Assembly (NCBI RefSeq): GCF_021249345.1
Contig: NZ_CP089588.1
Location: 1,922,001-1,986,000 of the forward strand
Source: Halobacterium wangiae
GTDB taxonomy: Archaea; Halobacteriota; Halobacteria; Halobacteriales; Halobacteriaceae
Length of the DNA stretch: 64,000 bases
Direction of reading: 5' to 3'
The stretch's first letter is position 1; each line of letters begins with the position of its first letter. Position numbers and translations under genes: made by a program. Shown one piece after another: positions 17,753 through 27,116 of this stretch. The notes under the pieces are model-generated. The model was not told the origin of the DNA, ran no database searches, and worked only from the letters and a program-made list of their open reading frames with translations.

Positions 17753-19666
17753 ATGAGCGAGCGGGAGGCGGACCCCGGGTCGCGGTCCGGCAACGTCGTC
17801 TGGCAGCTGTACACCGACTACGCCGACGGCAGCCGTCGCTACGCCGTGATCGGGACGGTCGCGACCCTGGTCGGCAGGGCGATGGGGCTGGTGCCGGCGC
17901 TCGTGATCGGGCTCGCCGTCGACGCCATCTTCCTGGCCGAGCGGCCGTACGCGCTCCCGTTCGTCCCGGCCGGGCTGGTTCCCGAGGACCCCACCGGGCA
18001 GCTCTACTTCTCCATCGTGGTGTTGCTGGTCGCGACCGGGAGCGGCGCGGTGGCGACCTGGGTCGAGGACTGGGGGTGGGGCGTGTTCGCCCAGCGCGTC
18101 CAGCGGTCCCTCCGGGTCGACGCCTACGACAGCCTCCAGGGCCAGGAGCTTGCGTACTTCACGCGCCGGCGGACGGGCGATCTGATGAGCGTGCTGAACA
18201 ACGACGTCAACGCCCTCGAGACGTTCCTCGAGGACGGCCTCAGCGCGACGATCTGGATCCTCGCGACCGTCGTCGGTATCGGCGCGATCCTCGTCGGACT
18301 CAATCCCTTGCTGACGGCAGTCGCGCTGCTCCCGGTCCCGGTGCTGGCGGCGTTCACGCTCGTGTTCACACGCATCGTCGAGCCACGCTACCTGGGCGTC
18401 CGCGAGCAGATCGGCGACCTCAACGCCCGCCTGGAGAACAGCGTCAGCGGCATCGAGGTGGTCAAGACCCAGGGCGCCGAGACCTTCGAGACCGACCGGG
18501 TCCGGGCGGCCTCCGACAGCTACCTGCGAGCCAGCCTCGCGGCCATCCGCGTCCGCATCACGTACTTCCCGGGCCTGAGCGTCATCTCAGGGGTCGGCTT
18601 CGCGGTGACCTTCCTCGTCGGCGGGCTGTGGGTGCTCGGCGCGGCGCCGCTGGGCGTCGGCGGGACGCTCACGCCCGGGTCGTTCGTCACGTTCGTCATC
18701 TACGCACAGCAGTTCATCTGGCCGATCATCCGGCTGGGGAACGTCGTCGACAGCTACGAGCGCGCGAAGGTCGCCGGGATCCGCGTCGACGAACTGCTCG
18801 CTCGCCAGCCAGTCGTCGACGACCGGCCCGACGCCACGGACCTGTCCGTCACCGACGGGGCCGTCGCGTACGAGGACGTCACCTTCGCGTACGGCGACGA
18901 CGCCGTCCTCAGGGATATCGACTTCGCCGTCGAGGGCGGGACGACCGTCGGGGTCGTCGGGCCGACGGGCGCCGGGAAGTCGACGCTGCTGAAACTCCTC
19001 CCCCGGCTGTACGACGTCGACGAGGGCGCAGTCAGCGTCGACGGCCAGGACGTCCGCGACGTCACCACGAGGAGTCTGCGGCGCTCGATTGGCTACGTCA
19101 GTCAGGACCCGTTCCTCTTCTACGGCACCGTCAGGGAGAACATCAAGTACGGCAGCTTCGACGCGACGGACGCCGAGGTCGAACGGGCCGCCGAGCGCGC
19201 GCAGGCGGCCGAGTTCGTCCGGAACCTCCCGGAGGGCTACGACACGAAGGTCGGCGAGCGCGGCGTGAAACTCTCCGGGGGGCAGCGCCAGCGGCTGGCC
19301 ATCGCGCGGACGATGCTGAAAGACCCCGAGATCCTGATCCTCGACGAGGCGACGTCGGCGGTCGACACCGAGACCGAGGCGCTGATCCAGGCGAGCCTCC
19401 AGGAGTTCGCCGCCGACCGGACCACGTTCGTCATCGCACACCGGCTGTCGACGATCCGTAACGCCGCTCGGATTCTCGTCCTCGACGAGGGCCGGATCGT
19501 CGAGGACGGCACCCACGAGGAGCTGCTCCGGGCGGACGAGCTGTACGCCAACCTCTGGCGCGTCCAGGTCGGGGACATCCAGTCGCTCCCGCCCGGATTC
19601 CTCGAGCGCGCGCTACAGCGCCAGTCGACGGTCGTCAGCGACGAGGACGACGGACGCAGTCGCTGA
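17753..19666 (+). CDS. ABC transporter, fused permease and ATP-binding (exporter type)
   Basis: A 637-residue half-exporter. Residues 1-330 form a six-helix type-I ABC membrane domain. The ATPase follows with Walker A GPTGAGKST, Q-loop YVSQDPFLF, signature LSGGQRQRLAIART, Walker B ILILDEATSAVD and an H-loop histidine in IAHRLSTIRNA. It works as a homodimer, exporting lipids, drugs or peptides; the substrate is unknown. It stands alone downstream of the divergent Usp gene. Confidence 0.92.
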   Translation: MSEREADPGSRSGNVVWQLYTDYADGSRRYAVIGTVATLVGRAMGLVPALVIGLAVDAIFLAERPYALPFVPAGLVPEDPTGQLYFSIVVLLVATGSGAVATWVEDWGWGVFAQRVQRSLRVDAYDSLQGQELAYFTRRRTGDLMSVLNNDVNALETFLEDGLSATIWILATVVGIGAILVGLNPLLTAVALLPVPVLAAFTLVFTRIVEPRYLGVREQIGDLNARLENSVSGIEVVKTQGAETFETDRVRAASDSYLRASLAAIRVRITYFPGLSVISGVGFAVTFLVGGLWVLGAAPLGVGGTLTPGSFVTFVIYAQQFIWPIIRLGNVVDSYERAKVAGIRVDELLARQPVVDDRPDATDLSVTDGAVAYEDVTFAYGDDAVLRDIDFAVEGGTTVGVVGPTGAGKSTLLKLLPRLYDVDEGAVSVDGQDVRDVTTRSLRRSIGYVSQDPFLFYGTVRENIKYGSFDATDAEVERAAERAQAAEFVRNLPEGYDTKVGERGVKLSGGQRQRLAIARTMLKDPEILILDEATSAVDTETEALIQASLQEFAADRTTFVIAHRLSTIRNAARILVLDEGRIVEDGTHEELLRADELYANLWRVQVGDIQSLPPGFLERALQRQSTVVSDEDDGRSR

Positions 19667-19748
19667 CCACCCCGGAACGGATTCGACCCCGAGTGAGCCA
19701 CGGCTACTGCTCGACTACTTGCCCTAGGGAGGTGCTGTCCCGCCCGGT

Positions 19749-20351
19749 TCAGAGCGTGCTGAACCGTTCTTCGGCCCACGGGTTCGCGGTGTTCGAGTAG
19801 CCGCGTTTCTCCCAGTAGCCGCGCCGGGGTTCGGTGAGGAACTCGACGCTGGTCACCCACTTCGCGCCCTTGTAGGCGTACTTGTGGGGCGTGACGACCC
19901 GGAGGGGGCCGCCGTGTTCGGAGGGCAGTGGCTGGCCGTCGAACTCGACGACGAACAGCACCTCGTCGCGTAGACACTCCTCGAGCGGGAGGTTCGTCGT
20001 GTAGCCGTCGAGCGAGCCGAAGACGACGTGTTCGGCGTCGTCGTCGACGCCCGCCTGCTCAGCGATGGTCGGGAACGTGACGCCCGTGAACTCGTTGTCG
20101 AAGCGGCTCCAGCCGGTGACACAGTGGAAGTCCTGTCGCTGGGTCTCCTGGGGGAGGTCGGTGAACTCCGCCCACGAGTACGAGCGTTCGTCCTCGACGG
20201 CACCGGTCACCGTGAACTCCCAGGTCTCCATGTCCCAGGTCGGCGTACCGCTCTTCGACAGGACGGGGAAGCGTTCTGTTCGTCGCTGTCCGGGCGGGAG
20301 TCGGTCACCCCCGAACTCCTCGTGGATCGACGTGGGGCTGTCGTCCACCAT
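19749..20351 (-). CDS. Molybdopterin-dependent oxidoreductase, sulfite-oxidase fold
   Basis: A 200-residue protein with the sulfite-oxidase-type molybdopterin domain. The molybdenum-ligating cysteine is in DFHCVTGWSRFDNEFTGV. The domain continues with GYTTNLPLEE and GGPLRVVTPHKYAYKGAKWV. It lacks a signal peptide and the C-terminal dimerisation domain of plant or animal sulfite oxidase, so it resembles the minimal YedY-like proteins. The substrate is not predictable. Confidence 0.88.
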   Translation of the reverse strand: MVDDSPTSIHEEFGGDRLPPGQRRTERFPVLSKSGTPTWDMETWEFTVTGAVEDERSYSWAEFTDLPQETQRQDFHCVTGWSRFDNEFTGVTFPTIAEQAGVDDDAEHVVFGSLDGYTTNLPLEECLRDEVLFVVEFDGQPLPSEHGGPLRVVTPHKYAYKGAKWVTSVEFLTEPRRGYWEKRGYSNTANPWAEERFSTL

Positions 20352-20457
20352 ACGACACGTAACGGGAATCAGCACCAAGAATGTCCGGTGTCGTCGACTT
20401 CGTGGGTGTGACAGCGGTGCTGACGTTTATTCTTCTGGCGACCGTAGGCTGGTGGTG

Positions 20458-20718
20458 GTGACGCTCGTGCCACTCATCCACTTCGAGATGGCGGACTCGG
20501 CCGAACGGACCCAGATCGGGGAGGGCCTCGTCCGGTTCGCGGTGCAGGCGGGCCGCCTGGAGACCGGCCGGGATGACGGGAAGTACTTCCTCGAACACGT
20601 CGACGGCTGTGGTGCCGGCGGGGAGCCGATCAGGCCGGGCGACGCGTTCTGCTTCGACACGGAGACGGGCGACGTCCTCTGTCTCGAGCACTGCGAGGAG
20701 CGACGCGAACAGGCGTGA
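20458..20718 (+). CDS. Small cysteine-rich protein, unknown
   Basis: An 86-residue protein. The C-terminal half has four cysteines in the order C-x13-C-x9-CLEHC, a plausible zinc site. The middle contains KYFLEHVDGCGAGGEPI. A TATA-like box (CGTTTATTC, 20424-20432) sits 27-30 bases before a run of three overlapping GTG codons (20452-20458), so a leaderless GTG start is preferred; ATG 20488 is the alternative and would give 76 residues. No family was recognised. Confidence 0.6.
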   Translation: MTLVPLIHFEMADSAERTQIGEGLVRFAVQAGRLETGRDDGKYFLEHVDGCGAGGEPIRPGDAFCFDTETGDVLCLEHCEERREQA

Positions 20719-20817
20719 CGGCCGTGGACTGTCCCTGTACGGTGGGAGTCGGTGGCTCGGTGGGTGTGAGCTTCCGAAACGGCCATCTGTGTCCCGCGAG
20801 ACAGTTGTAGACAGTCG

Positions 20818-22368
20818 ATGGCCTGGATGCCGAGAACGTACGTCGATGCCAGGGTGAGCGTGGCCCTCACGGGCACCGTTCTGCGGTACATCGGCATCAC
20901 GCCGCTGTTCCCGCTCGTGCTGGCGCTGTACTACGGCGAGGACCCCCTCCCGTTCGTCGCGGCGAGTGTCGTGATGGTCGGCGGCGGCGCGCTCCTCGAG
21001 CGGATGCGTGGCGACGACGGCGAACTGGGCAACCGGGAGGCGTTCCTCCTTGTGAGCCTGGCCTGGCTGCTCGTCCCGCTGGCCGGAACGGTGCCGTACC
21101 TCGTCGCGGGGACGGGCACCGTCGGCCACCCGGTCAACGCCATGTTCGAGAGCATGAGCGGGTTCACGACCACGGGGGCGACGGTCCTCGGACAGATCTC
21201 GATCGACCGACACGGCCACGCGATGTTGATGTGGCGCCAGCTCACCCAGTGGCTCGGCGGCATGGGTATCCTCGTGTTGATGGTGGCCATCCTGCCGCAG
21301 CTGTCGGTCGGCGGGGCCCAGGTGATGAACCAGGAGGCGCCGGGGATCTCCCTGGAGAAGTTGACGCCGCGCATCCAGGAGACCGCACGTGCGCTGTGGC
21401 GGATCTACGCTGGCTTCACGGTGCTCGCCGTCGCCGTCTACTACGCGCTGCACCTCGTCGACGTCGCGCCGAACATGGGTCTCTACAACGCGGTCGCACA
21501 CGCGCTCACGACGCTCCCTACTGGCGGCTTCTCGCCGGAAGCCCGGAGTATCGAGGCGTTCTCGCCCGCCGTTCAGTGGACGGTGATGCCGTTCATGCTC
21601 GTCGCCGGGACGAACTTCGCGCTGTTCTGGTACGTCTTCCGCGGGGAGCCACGTCGACTCGTCGACAACACCGAGTTCCGTTCGTACCTGCTCGCGGTCG
21701 CCGGCTTCGGGGCCGTCGTCTCCGCGTTGCTGTTCCTCGGCGTCGGCCTGGCCGAGACGCCGCTGAACGTCGACGTCATCCCGGGCAACGTCGAGGACGC
21801 CCTCCGGCAGGGCCTCTTCCAGGTGATCGCCATCGTGACGACCACCGGGTACGCGAGCATGGACGTCAACGCCTGGGACCCCTCCGCGCAGACGATACTG
21901 TTGTTCGCGTACTTCCTCGGCGGCTCCGCGGGGTCGGCCGCGGGCTCGATCAAGATCGTGCGCTGGGTGGTCGCGAAGCGGGCCATCACTCGGTCGCTGT
22001 TCACGTCCGTCCACCCCGACGCGATTGTGCCGATACGGCTGGAGGGAAAGCCCGTCGACGAGGGGACGATCCGGGACGTCCTGGTGTTCGTTCTCATCTT
22101 CCTGGGGCTGTTCGCGCTGTCGACGATGCTCCTCTACCTCGATAGCCTCCGGACGCCCGACGTCTCGCTGTCCGGGCTGGAGGCGATGAGTGTCGCCATC
22201 GCCACACTCGGGAACATCGGTCCGGGTTTCGGTATCGTCGGCCCGATGAACAGCTTCCGGCTGTTCTCGGACGCGGGGAAACTCTACATGGTGTTCCTGA
22301 TGTGGATCGGTCGCCTGGAGGTGCTGTCGGTGCTGGTCATCCTCACGCCGTCGTTCTGGCAGCGCTGA
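20818..22368 (+). CDS. trkH: TrkH family potassium uptake protein (second copy)
   Basis: A 516-residue TrkH pore distinct from the first copy. The four filter segments are [35 protein letters not shown] and [13 protein letters not shown]. TrkA genes often flank TrkH but none is adjacent here; it may share the trkA product at 11315 or use another regulator. Two divergent K+ pores in one region suggest different affinities, but this cannot be read from sequence. Confidence 0.92.
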   Translation: MAWMPRTYVDARVSVALTGTVLRYIGITPLFPLVLALYYGEDPLPFVAASVVMVGGGALLERMRGDDGELGNREAFLLVSLAWLLVPLAGTVPYLVAGTGTVGHPVNAMFESMSGFTTTGATVLGQISIDRHGHAMLMWRQLTQWLGGMGILVLMVAILPQLSVGGAQVMNQEAPGISLEKLTPRIQETARALWRIYAGFTVLAVAVYYALHLVDVAPNMGLYNAVAHALTTLPTGGFSPEARSIEAFSPAVQWTVMPFMLVAGTNFALFWYVFRGEPRRLVDNTEFRSYLLAVAGFGAVVSALLFLGVGLAETPLNVDVIPGNVEDALRQGLFQVIAIVTTTGYASMDVNAWDPSAQTILLFAYFLGGSAGSAAGSIKIVRWVVAKRAITRSLFTSVHPDAIVPIRLEGKPVDEGTIRDVLVFVLIFLGLFALSTMLLYLDSLRTPDVSLSGLEAMSVAIATLGNIGPGFGIVGPMNSFRLFSDAGKLYMVFLMWIGRLEVLSVLVILTPSFWQR

Positions 22369-22477
22369 CCGTCGACGCCACGTCCGGCGTGGGTCGTTCA
22401 GCTGGCACCAGTGGGCGTTCCGCTGGCGCTGCGGGGTGCTGTCTGGCGGTTTCGGACCCGCCGGGGTGATACCAATG

Positions 22478-22490
22478 CTTAATAATTTTC
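22478..22490 (+). promoter_or_regulatory. TATA-like box for nikR
   Basis: CTTAATAATTTTC is centred about 26 bases before the ATG at 22508 and identifies a leaderless start. The upstream in-frame ATG codons at 22436 and 22475 are excluded. Confidence 0.7.
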
Positions 22491-22507
22491 GGGGCTTCGG
22501 TTGCTAC

Positions 22508-22936
22508 ATGAGTGTCGTCAGCGTCTCGATGCCCGAGGAGTTGCTCGAACGGATAGACCAGTTCTCGGAGGACCACGGCTACACCGGGCGAAGCGAGGTG
22601 ATCCGGGAGGCGAGTCGGAACCTCCTCGGCGAGTTCGAGGACAAGAAACTCGAGGACCGCGAGTTGATGGGCGTCGTCACGGTCGTCTTCGACTACGAGA
22701 CGACGAGCGTCGAGGAGAAGATGATGCACCTCCGGCACGAACACGAGGAGATCGTCGCCTCGAACTTCCACAGCCACGTCGGCGGCCACCACTGCATGGA
22801 ACTGTTCGTCCTGGAGGGCTCCCTTGAGGAGATCTCGACGTTCGTCGGGAAGATCCGGGCGACCAAGGACACGCTCACAATCGACTACTCCGTGCTGCCC
22901 GTCGACGACTTCGGCCCGCTCGCCGACATGAACTGA
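22508..22936 (+). CDS. nikR: NikR-type nickel-responsive regulator
   Basis: A 142-residue ribbon-helix-helix regulator. The N-terminal RHH domain ([16 protein letters not shown]) is followed by an ACT-like metal domain. The four nickel ligands of E. coli NikR (His76, His87, His89, Cys95) map to His77, His88, His90 and Cys96 here, within [15 protein letters not shown]. All ligands are kept, so metal sensing is likely. No nickel transporter, urease or hydrogenase gene is near, so targets must lie elsewhere or include the adjacent protease gene. Confidence 0.9.
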   Translation: MSVVSVSMPEELLERIDQFSEDHGYTGRSEVIREASRNLLGEFEDKKLEDRELMGVVTVVFDYETTSVEEKMMHLRHEHEEIVASNFHSHVGGHHCMELFVLEGSLEEISTFVGKIRATKDTLTIDYSVLPVDDFGPLADMN

Positions 22937-23017
22937 GCCCCGGTCGTCACCGGCACTGCGTCGTCGCCCCGGTGGTGCTTCCACCGCACCTAAGGACTCG
23001 GGGTGACAGCAGACAGT

Positions 23018-24154
23018 ATGCGGAGTTTCACTATCACGGACGTCTGGGACATCCCTATCAGGATCAACACGTCGCTGTTGATCTTCCTCCCCATCCTCGC
23101 GTGGCTCATCGGGAGCGGCCAGCAGATCGAACTGTACGCCGGATTCATCGAGGGGTTCACGGGCACCGGCTTCGACCTGGCCCGCCTCCAGGCCGGGTCG
23201 ATTCCGTGGGTCATCGGCATCACGGCGGCGGTCGGGCTGTTCGTGAGCGTCACGCTCCACGAGCTCGGTCACTCGTGGGTAGCGCTGCGCTACGGCATCG
23301 AGATCGAGTCGATCACGCTCTGGATCCTCGGCGGCATCGCGTCCCTGAAGACGCTGCCGAAGGAGTGGAACCGGGAGTTCTGGATCGCCATCGCGGGCCC
23401 CCTCACGAGTATCCTGGTCGGCGCGGTCTGTTACGTCGGCGTCCTCGCCGCCCCGGAGAGCCTCCCCGTCGTCCGGTTCGTCCTCGGCTACCTGGCGTTG
23501 ACGAACCTGGTGCTGGCTGGGTTCAACCTCCTCCCCGCGTTCCCGATGGACGGCGGACGCATCTTCCGGGCGATCCTCGCCCGCAACCGGCCGTACGGCA
23601 GCGCGACGCGGATCGCGGCCCGGGTCGGCGTCGGGTTCGCGTTCCTGTTCGCCATCGTCGGCGTCCTCAACTTCAACGTCATCCTCCTCCTGCTGGCGTT
23701 CTTCATCTACGGCGCGGCGACGACGGAGTCGCGGACGGTCCTCATCGACGAACTGCTCGAGGGCATCACCGTCGGCGACATCATGACCCGGGACCCCGCG
23801 ACCGTCTCGGCGGACACGACCATCACGGAGTTCGGCGACCAGTTGCTCCGTGACCGCCAGCCAGTCCACCTCGTGGTCGACGAGGCCGGCGACCCGCTCG
23901 GCGTCGTGACCCTCGACGACCTCAAGTCGGTCCGCGGCAAGGACCGCGCGACGACGCGTCTCGGTGACGTCGTGCGAACGGTCACTCGCGTCGAACCGAC
24001 GGCCGACGCCTTCGACGTGCTGGCGCTGCTGAACCAGTCCGACAGCTCGAACGCGCTGGTCGAGGAGCGCGGGGAACTCGTCGGCGTGCTCTCGAACTCG
24101 GACTACGCACACGCGATGACGGTGCGCCGCGGCGTCCAGGGCGGCCGCGACTGA
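23018..24154 (+). CDS. Site-2 protease family metalloprotease with CBS domains
   Basis: A 378-residue intramembrane zinc protease. The catalytic HExxH is in VTLHELGHSWVAL in the third helix, and the partner aspartate motif is in NLLPAFPMDGGRIF. Two CBS domains follow (GITVGDIMTRDPATVSADT; the second ends NSDYAHAM), a common arrangement in archaeal S2P proteins, and would bind adenine nucleotides. The substrate is unknown; regulated cleavage of a membrane-bound factor is the family role. The ATG at 23018 was chosen over the start at 23003 because family members open with a short N-terminus before the first helix. Confidence 0.9.
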   Translation: MRSFTITDVWDIPIRINTSLLIFLPILAWLIGSGQQIELYAGFIEGFTGTGFDLARLQAGSIPWVIGITAAVGLFVSVTLHELGHSWVALRYGIEIESITLWILGGIASLKTLPKEWNREFWIAIAGPLTSILVGAVCYVGVLAAPESLPVVRFVLGYLALTNLVLAGFNLLPAFPMDGGRIFRAILARNRPYGSATRIAARVGVGFAFLFAIVGVLNFNVILLLLAFFIYGAATTESRTVLIDELLEGITVGDIMTRDPATVSADTTITEFGDQLLRDRQPVHLVVDEAGDPLGVVTLDDLKSVRGKDRATTRLGDVVRTVTRVEPTADAFDVLALLNQSDSSNALVEERGELVGVLSNSDYAHAMTVRRGVQGGRD

Positions 24155-24226
24155 CGCCCGGGCCGCCGCGCGTGTCGGTAGCGACCGAGGCAACTCTCGC
24201 GTCAACCACCTCACTCAGTGGGTCAA

Positions 24227-24236
24227 AACTTATTGG
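24227..24236 (+). promoter_or_regulatory. Possible promoter of the AAA ATPase gene
   Basis: AACTTATTGG is the only good TATA-like box upstream of the ATPase gene. It would place the transcript start near 24260, about 100 bases before the ATG, which is a long leader for a haloarchaeon. Confidence 0.45.
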
Positions 24237-24359
24237 GGTAGCCAGGTTCGGGGACTACGAGACGAGAACGCGACCCGGCCCGGGCGGGCTCCGCGGCCAC
24301 CGTCGACGGCTGTCGCTAGACCGCCCGGGGGGTCCAGGGGCGCACCAGAACGACCGACC

Positions 24360-25865
24360 ATGGAACCACCGGACATGAACTACGACTGGCAGCAAGAAAC
24401 GGGCGTCTCGATGGACGACGTCGGCGGGATGGACGACCTGAAGAGGGAACTCGACCAGCAGGTGGTCCGCCCGCTGAAGACGGACCGCCAGAAGGCCGCA
24501 GCGCTGGACATCAGCGCGCCGAACGTCCTGTTCTACGGGCCGCCGGGGACCGGCAAGACGTACATTGCGAAGGCGCTCGCGACGGAACTCGGTCTCCCGT
24601 TCGTGAAGATCAGCGGGGCGGACGTCCAGTCGAAGTGGATCAACCAGAGCGCCGGCGAGGTGAAACAGCTGTTCGAGGAGGCGGAGACGCAGGCCAAGCG
24701 CGAGGGGGGCGCACTCATCTTCCTCGACGAACTGGACTCGGTCCTCAAGAGCCGCAGCGAGGGCGAGGCCCACGAGGAGGACCGGAAGGTCGTCAACGAG
24801 TTCCTGAACCACCTCGAGGAGACCAAAGAGCACGACGTCGTCTTCATCGGCGCGACCAACCGGTTCGAGAACCTCGACGAGGCAGCGATACGGCGGGGTC
24901 GCATCGACAAGAAGATCGAGATCGGTCTCCCCGACGAGGACGCACGCGCACAGATTCTGGAGGCCCGTCTCACTCGCCGCCGGTACCGGATCGCCGAGGA
25001 GAACATCCGGCGAATCGCCCAGAACACCGAGGAGTACTCCGCCGCGGACCTGGAGGGGATCGTCGAGGAGGCGGCACGGAACGCGGCGTTCGAACGCGAC
25101 GACGACACGATCGTCCTCGAGGACTTCGAGGCCGTCGACGCGTCGCTCGTCGACGGGACCGACCCCGACCGGGCTCCCTCGGAAGTCCTCGGCGATCCGC
25201 CGGCCGAGCAGGGGACCGACGCCGACGACGGGAGGGGCGGTGCACAGACCTTCAGCAGCGACTACCGCGTCGTCAACTTCGGTGACGAGGCTCGACGGAT
25301 GCTGCTGTACGACATCCCCCGCGACGACACTGTCTGGGTGAACACGGTGGGCTACGACGACGAGGTCAGGTCCGTCCTGGCGTCCGTCGAGAGCGGCAAC
25401 GTAGTCGAAGCGACCGTGACCGACGGCCGCGACGACAACGAGTACTGGGACCTCCTGGACGTGAGCATCGTCGACGACGCGGTGCTCTACTTCGTCTCGA
25501 CGGACGGCTACGCGCCGGGCCCGACGGACGGCATCTGGGCGGAACGGGCGGCCGGCAGCGACGTCGTCACGGCCGGCCGTCGGGCGGAGGACGGCACCGT
25601 CCGCTACGAACTCCAGCTCCAGGCGAAGCGGATCGACGTCGGGGACGGCGAGGTCGTCGACACGTACGCGAACATTAAGCGCGGCGAGTTGCTCACCGGG
25701 CCGTTCTTCCGCGGGCACGGCTGTGACTACCTCCCGGACGGAGCGGACGCGGTCGTCGTCGTGAACCCGGCCGACAAGCCGTACCTCGCCACGTACCTCT
25801 TCCCCGGGGAGAACGAGAAGTTCGAGGAGATCTGGGGAGCCCTCTACGACTACGTCGAGGCGTAG
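24360..25865 (+). CDS. AAA ATPase with an unrecognised C-terminal domain
   Basis: A 501-residue protein. Residues 1-260 are a single classic AAA module: Walker A GPPGTGKT at 60-67, Walker B ALIFLDEL with Glu124, sensor-1 Asn in GATNR, and arginines in IRRGRID near 178-181. It resembles one ATPase domain of Cdc48 or PAN but lacks the Cdc48 N-domain, a second ATPase ring and a coiled coil. After an acidic linker (about 262-300) comes a beta-rich domain (DYRVVNFGDEARRMLLYDI ... GPFFRGHGCDYLPDGADAV) that I cannot assign. Starts at 24360 or 24375 are possible. Confidence 0.8.
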   Translation: MEPPDMNYDWQQETGVSMDDVGGMDDLKRELDQQVVRPLKTDRQKAAALDISAPNVLFYGPPGTGKTYIAKALATELGLPFVKISGADVQSKWINQSAGEVKQLFEEAETQAKREGGALIFLDELDSVLKSRSEGEAHEEDRKVVNEFLNHLEETKEHDVVFIGATNRFENLDEAAIRRGRIDKKIEIGLPDEDARAQILEARLTRRRYRIAEENIRRIAQNTEEYSAADLEGIVEEAARNAAFERDDDTIVLEDFEAVDASLVDGTDPDRAPSEVLGDPPAEQGTDADDGRGGAQTFSSDYRVVNFGDEARRMLLYDIPRDDTVWVNTVGYDDEVRSVLASVESGNVVEATVTDGRDDNEYWDLLDVSIVDDAVLYFVSTDGYAPGPTDGIWAERAAGSDVVTAGRRAEDGTVRYELQLQAKRIDVGDGEVVDTYANIKRGELLTGPFFRGHGCDYLPDGADAVVVVNPADKPYLATYLFPGENEKFEEIWGALYDYVEA

Positions 25866-25933
25866 CGCACTGACTCTCCACTCCGACGCCAATACTCGAA
25901 GCCGTATCCACCACCGCCTCTCGTCTGGAGGTA

Positions 25934-25942
25934 GTTATTTAC
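25934..25942 (+). promoter_or_regulatory. TATA-like box for the DoxX gene
   Basis: GTTATTTAC is centred 30 bases before the ATG at 25968 and supports a leaderless transcript. Confidence 0.55.
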
Positions 25943-25967
25943 ACCCACGCTCCACTCTGGAGATTGT

Positions 25968-26522
25968 ATGTCAACAGAAGAGGTCCGACTCGATAGCACG
26001 ATCGGTGGGTTCACCGCCTCGGGGCAACTCCACACCCTGAGCGTCTGGTTCATCCTCGCGCTCAGGCTGATGATGGGGCTGGCGTTCTTCCAGAGCGGCG
26101 TCGAGAAGGTGCTCTCAGGGAGCTTCAGCGCGGCGGGCTACCTCCAGAACGCGCCGCCCGCGAACGGCAGTCCGGTCGCGGACCTGTTCGTCTCGATGGG
26201 GAATACGCCGTGGTTCGTCGACTTCGTCAACGTCGCGGTGCCGTGGGGCGAGGTGCTCATCGGCCTGGGCCTCATCTTCGGCGCGTTCACGCGACTCGCG
26301 GCGTTCTTCGGCGCGTTCATGATGCTCATGTTCTACCTCGGGAACTGGAGCGTCGAGCACGGCTACATCAACGGCGACTTCGCGTACATGCTCGTCTTCC
26401 TCTCCGTGGCCGCGTTCGGCGCCGGGCGCATCCTCGGCCTCGACGCCTACATCGAGCAGTACGACGTCGGCGGGCGACCGCTCGTCGAGCGCTACCCCTG
26501 GACGCGCTACCTCCTCGGGTAG
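25968..26522 (+). CDS. DoxX family membrane protein
   Basis: A 184-residue protein with four hydrophobic helices. It carries the DoxX signature ALRLMMGLAFFQSGVEKVL in the first helix and VPWGEVLIGLGLIFGAFTRLA later. DoxX proteins are linked to quinone or thiosulfate oxidation in some archaea and to redox stress in bacteria; the activity here is undetermined. A peroxiredoxin gene starts 67 bases downstream on the same strand. Confidence 0.88.
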   Translation: MSTEEVRLDSTIGGFTASGQLHTLSVWFILALRLMMGLAFFQSGVEKVLSGSFSAAGYLQNAPPANGSPVADLFVSMGNTPWFVDFVNVAVPWGEVLIGLGLIFGAFTRLAAFFGAFMMLMFYLGNWSVEHGYINGDFAYMLVFLSVAAFGAGRILGLDAYIEQYDVGGRPLVERYPWTRYLLG

Positions 26523-26589
26523 GCGCCACGGGGCGCGGCTGTACGTGTTCGGGCGCAGTGTTTTCCGTCGAGCGACCGTACGCTCGTCC

Positions 26590-27063
26590 ATGCTGTCCAC
26601 TGGCGACACAGCCCCGACGTTCTCCGCGACGCTCGGCACGAGTGACCACGAGGACTTCGACCTGGCCGACCACCTCGGTGACGGACCGGTCGTGCTCGCG
26701 TTCTTCCCGGGCGCGTTCACGCCGCCGTGCACGAACGAGATGGTCGAGCTCCAGAAGCACTACGAGGCGTTCCAGGATGCCGACGCGACCATCCTCGGCG
26801 TGAGCGCGGACTCGCCGTTCTCGCAGGGCGCGTTCCGCGAGGAGCACGGCCTCGAGTTCGACCTCGTCAGCGACACGAGCGGGGACGCCATCCGACAGTT
26901 CGACCTCGAGATCGACATCCCCGACCTCGGACTGTTCGGCGTCGCCAACCGGGCAGTGGTCGTCGTCGACGAGGACGGCACTGTCGTCCACACCTGGGTC
27001 GCGGACGACCCGACGAACGAACCGGACTACGAGGAGTTGCTCGACGCGGTCCACGCTGCGTAG
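26590..27063 (+). CDS. Peroxiredoxin, one-cysteine type
   Basis: A 157-residue AhpC/TSA-fold redoxin. The active-site loop is FFPGAFTPPCTNEM with the peroxidatic Cys47, and it is the only cysteine, so there is no resolving partner and reduction must come from an external thiol. A TATA-like box (GTGTTTTCC near 26559-26565) suits the ATG at 26590, so it is probably transcribed apart from doxX. The role is detoxification of hydrogen peroxide or organic peroxides. Confidence 0.87.
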   Translation: MLSTGDTAPTFSATLGTSDHEDFDLADHLGDGPVVLAFFPGAFTPPCTNEMVELQKHYEAFQDADATILGVSADSPFSQGAFREEHGLEFDLVSDTSGDAIRQFDLEIDIPDLGLFGVANRAVVVVDEDGTVVHTWVADDPTNEPDYEELLDAVHAA

Positions 27064-27116
27064 TCCGCGACCCCTCGACGCGGCCGACGGTCCGTGTACG
27101 ATCGCGGTGGCGCGAG

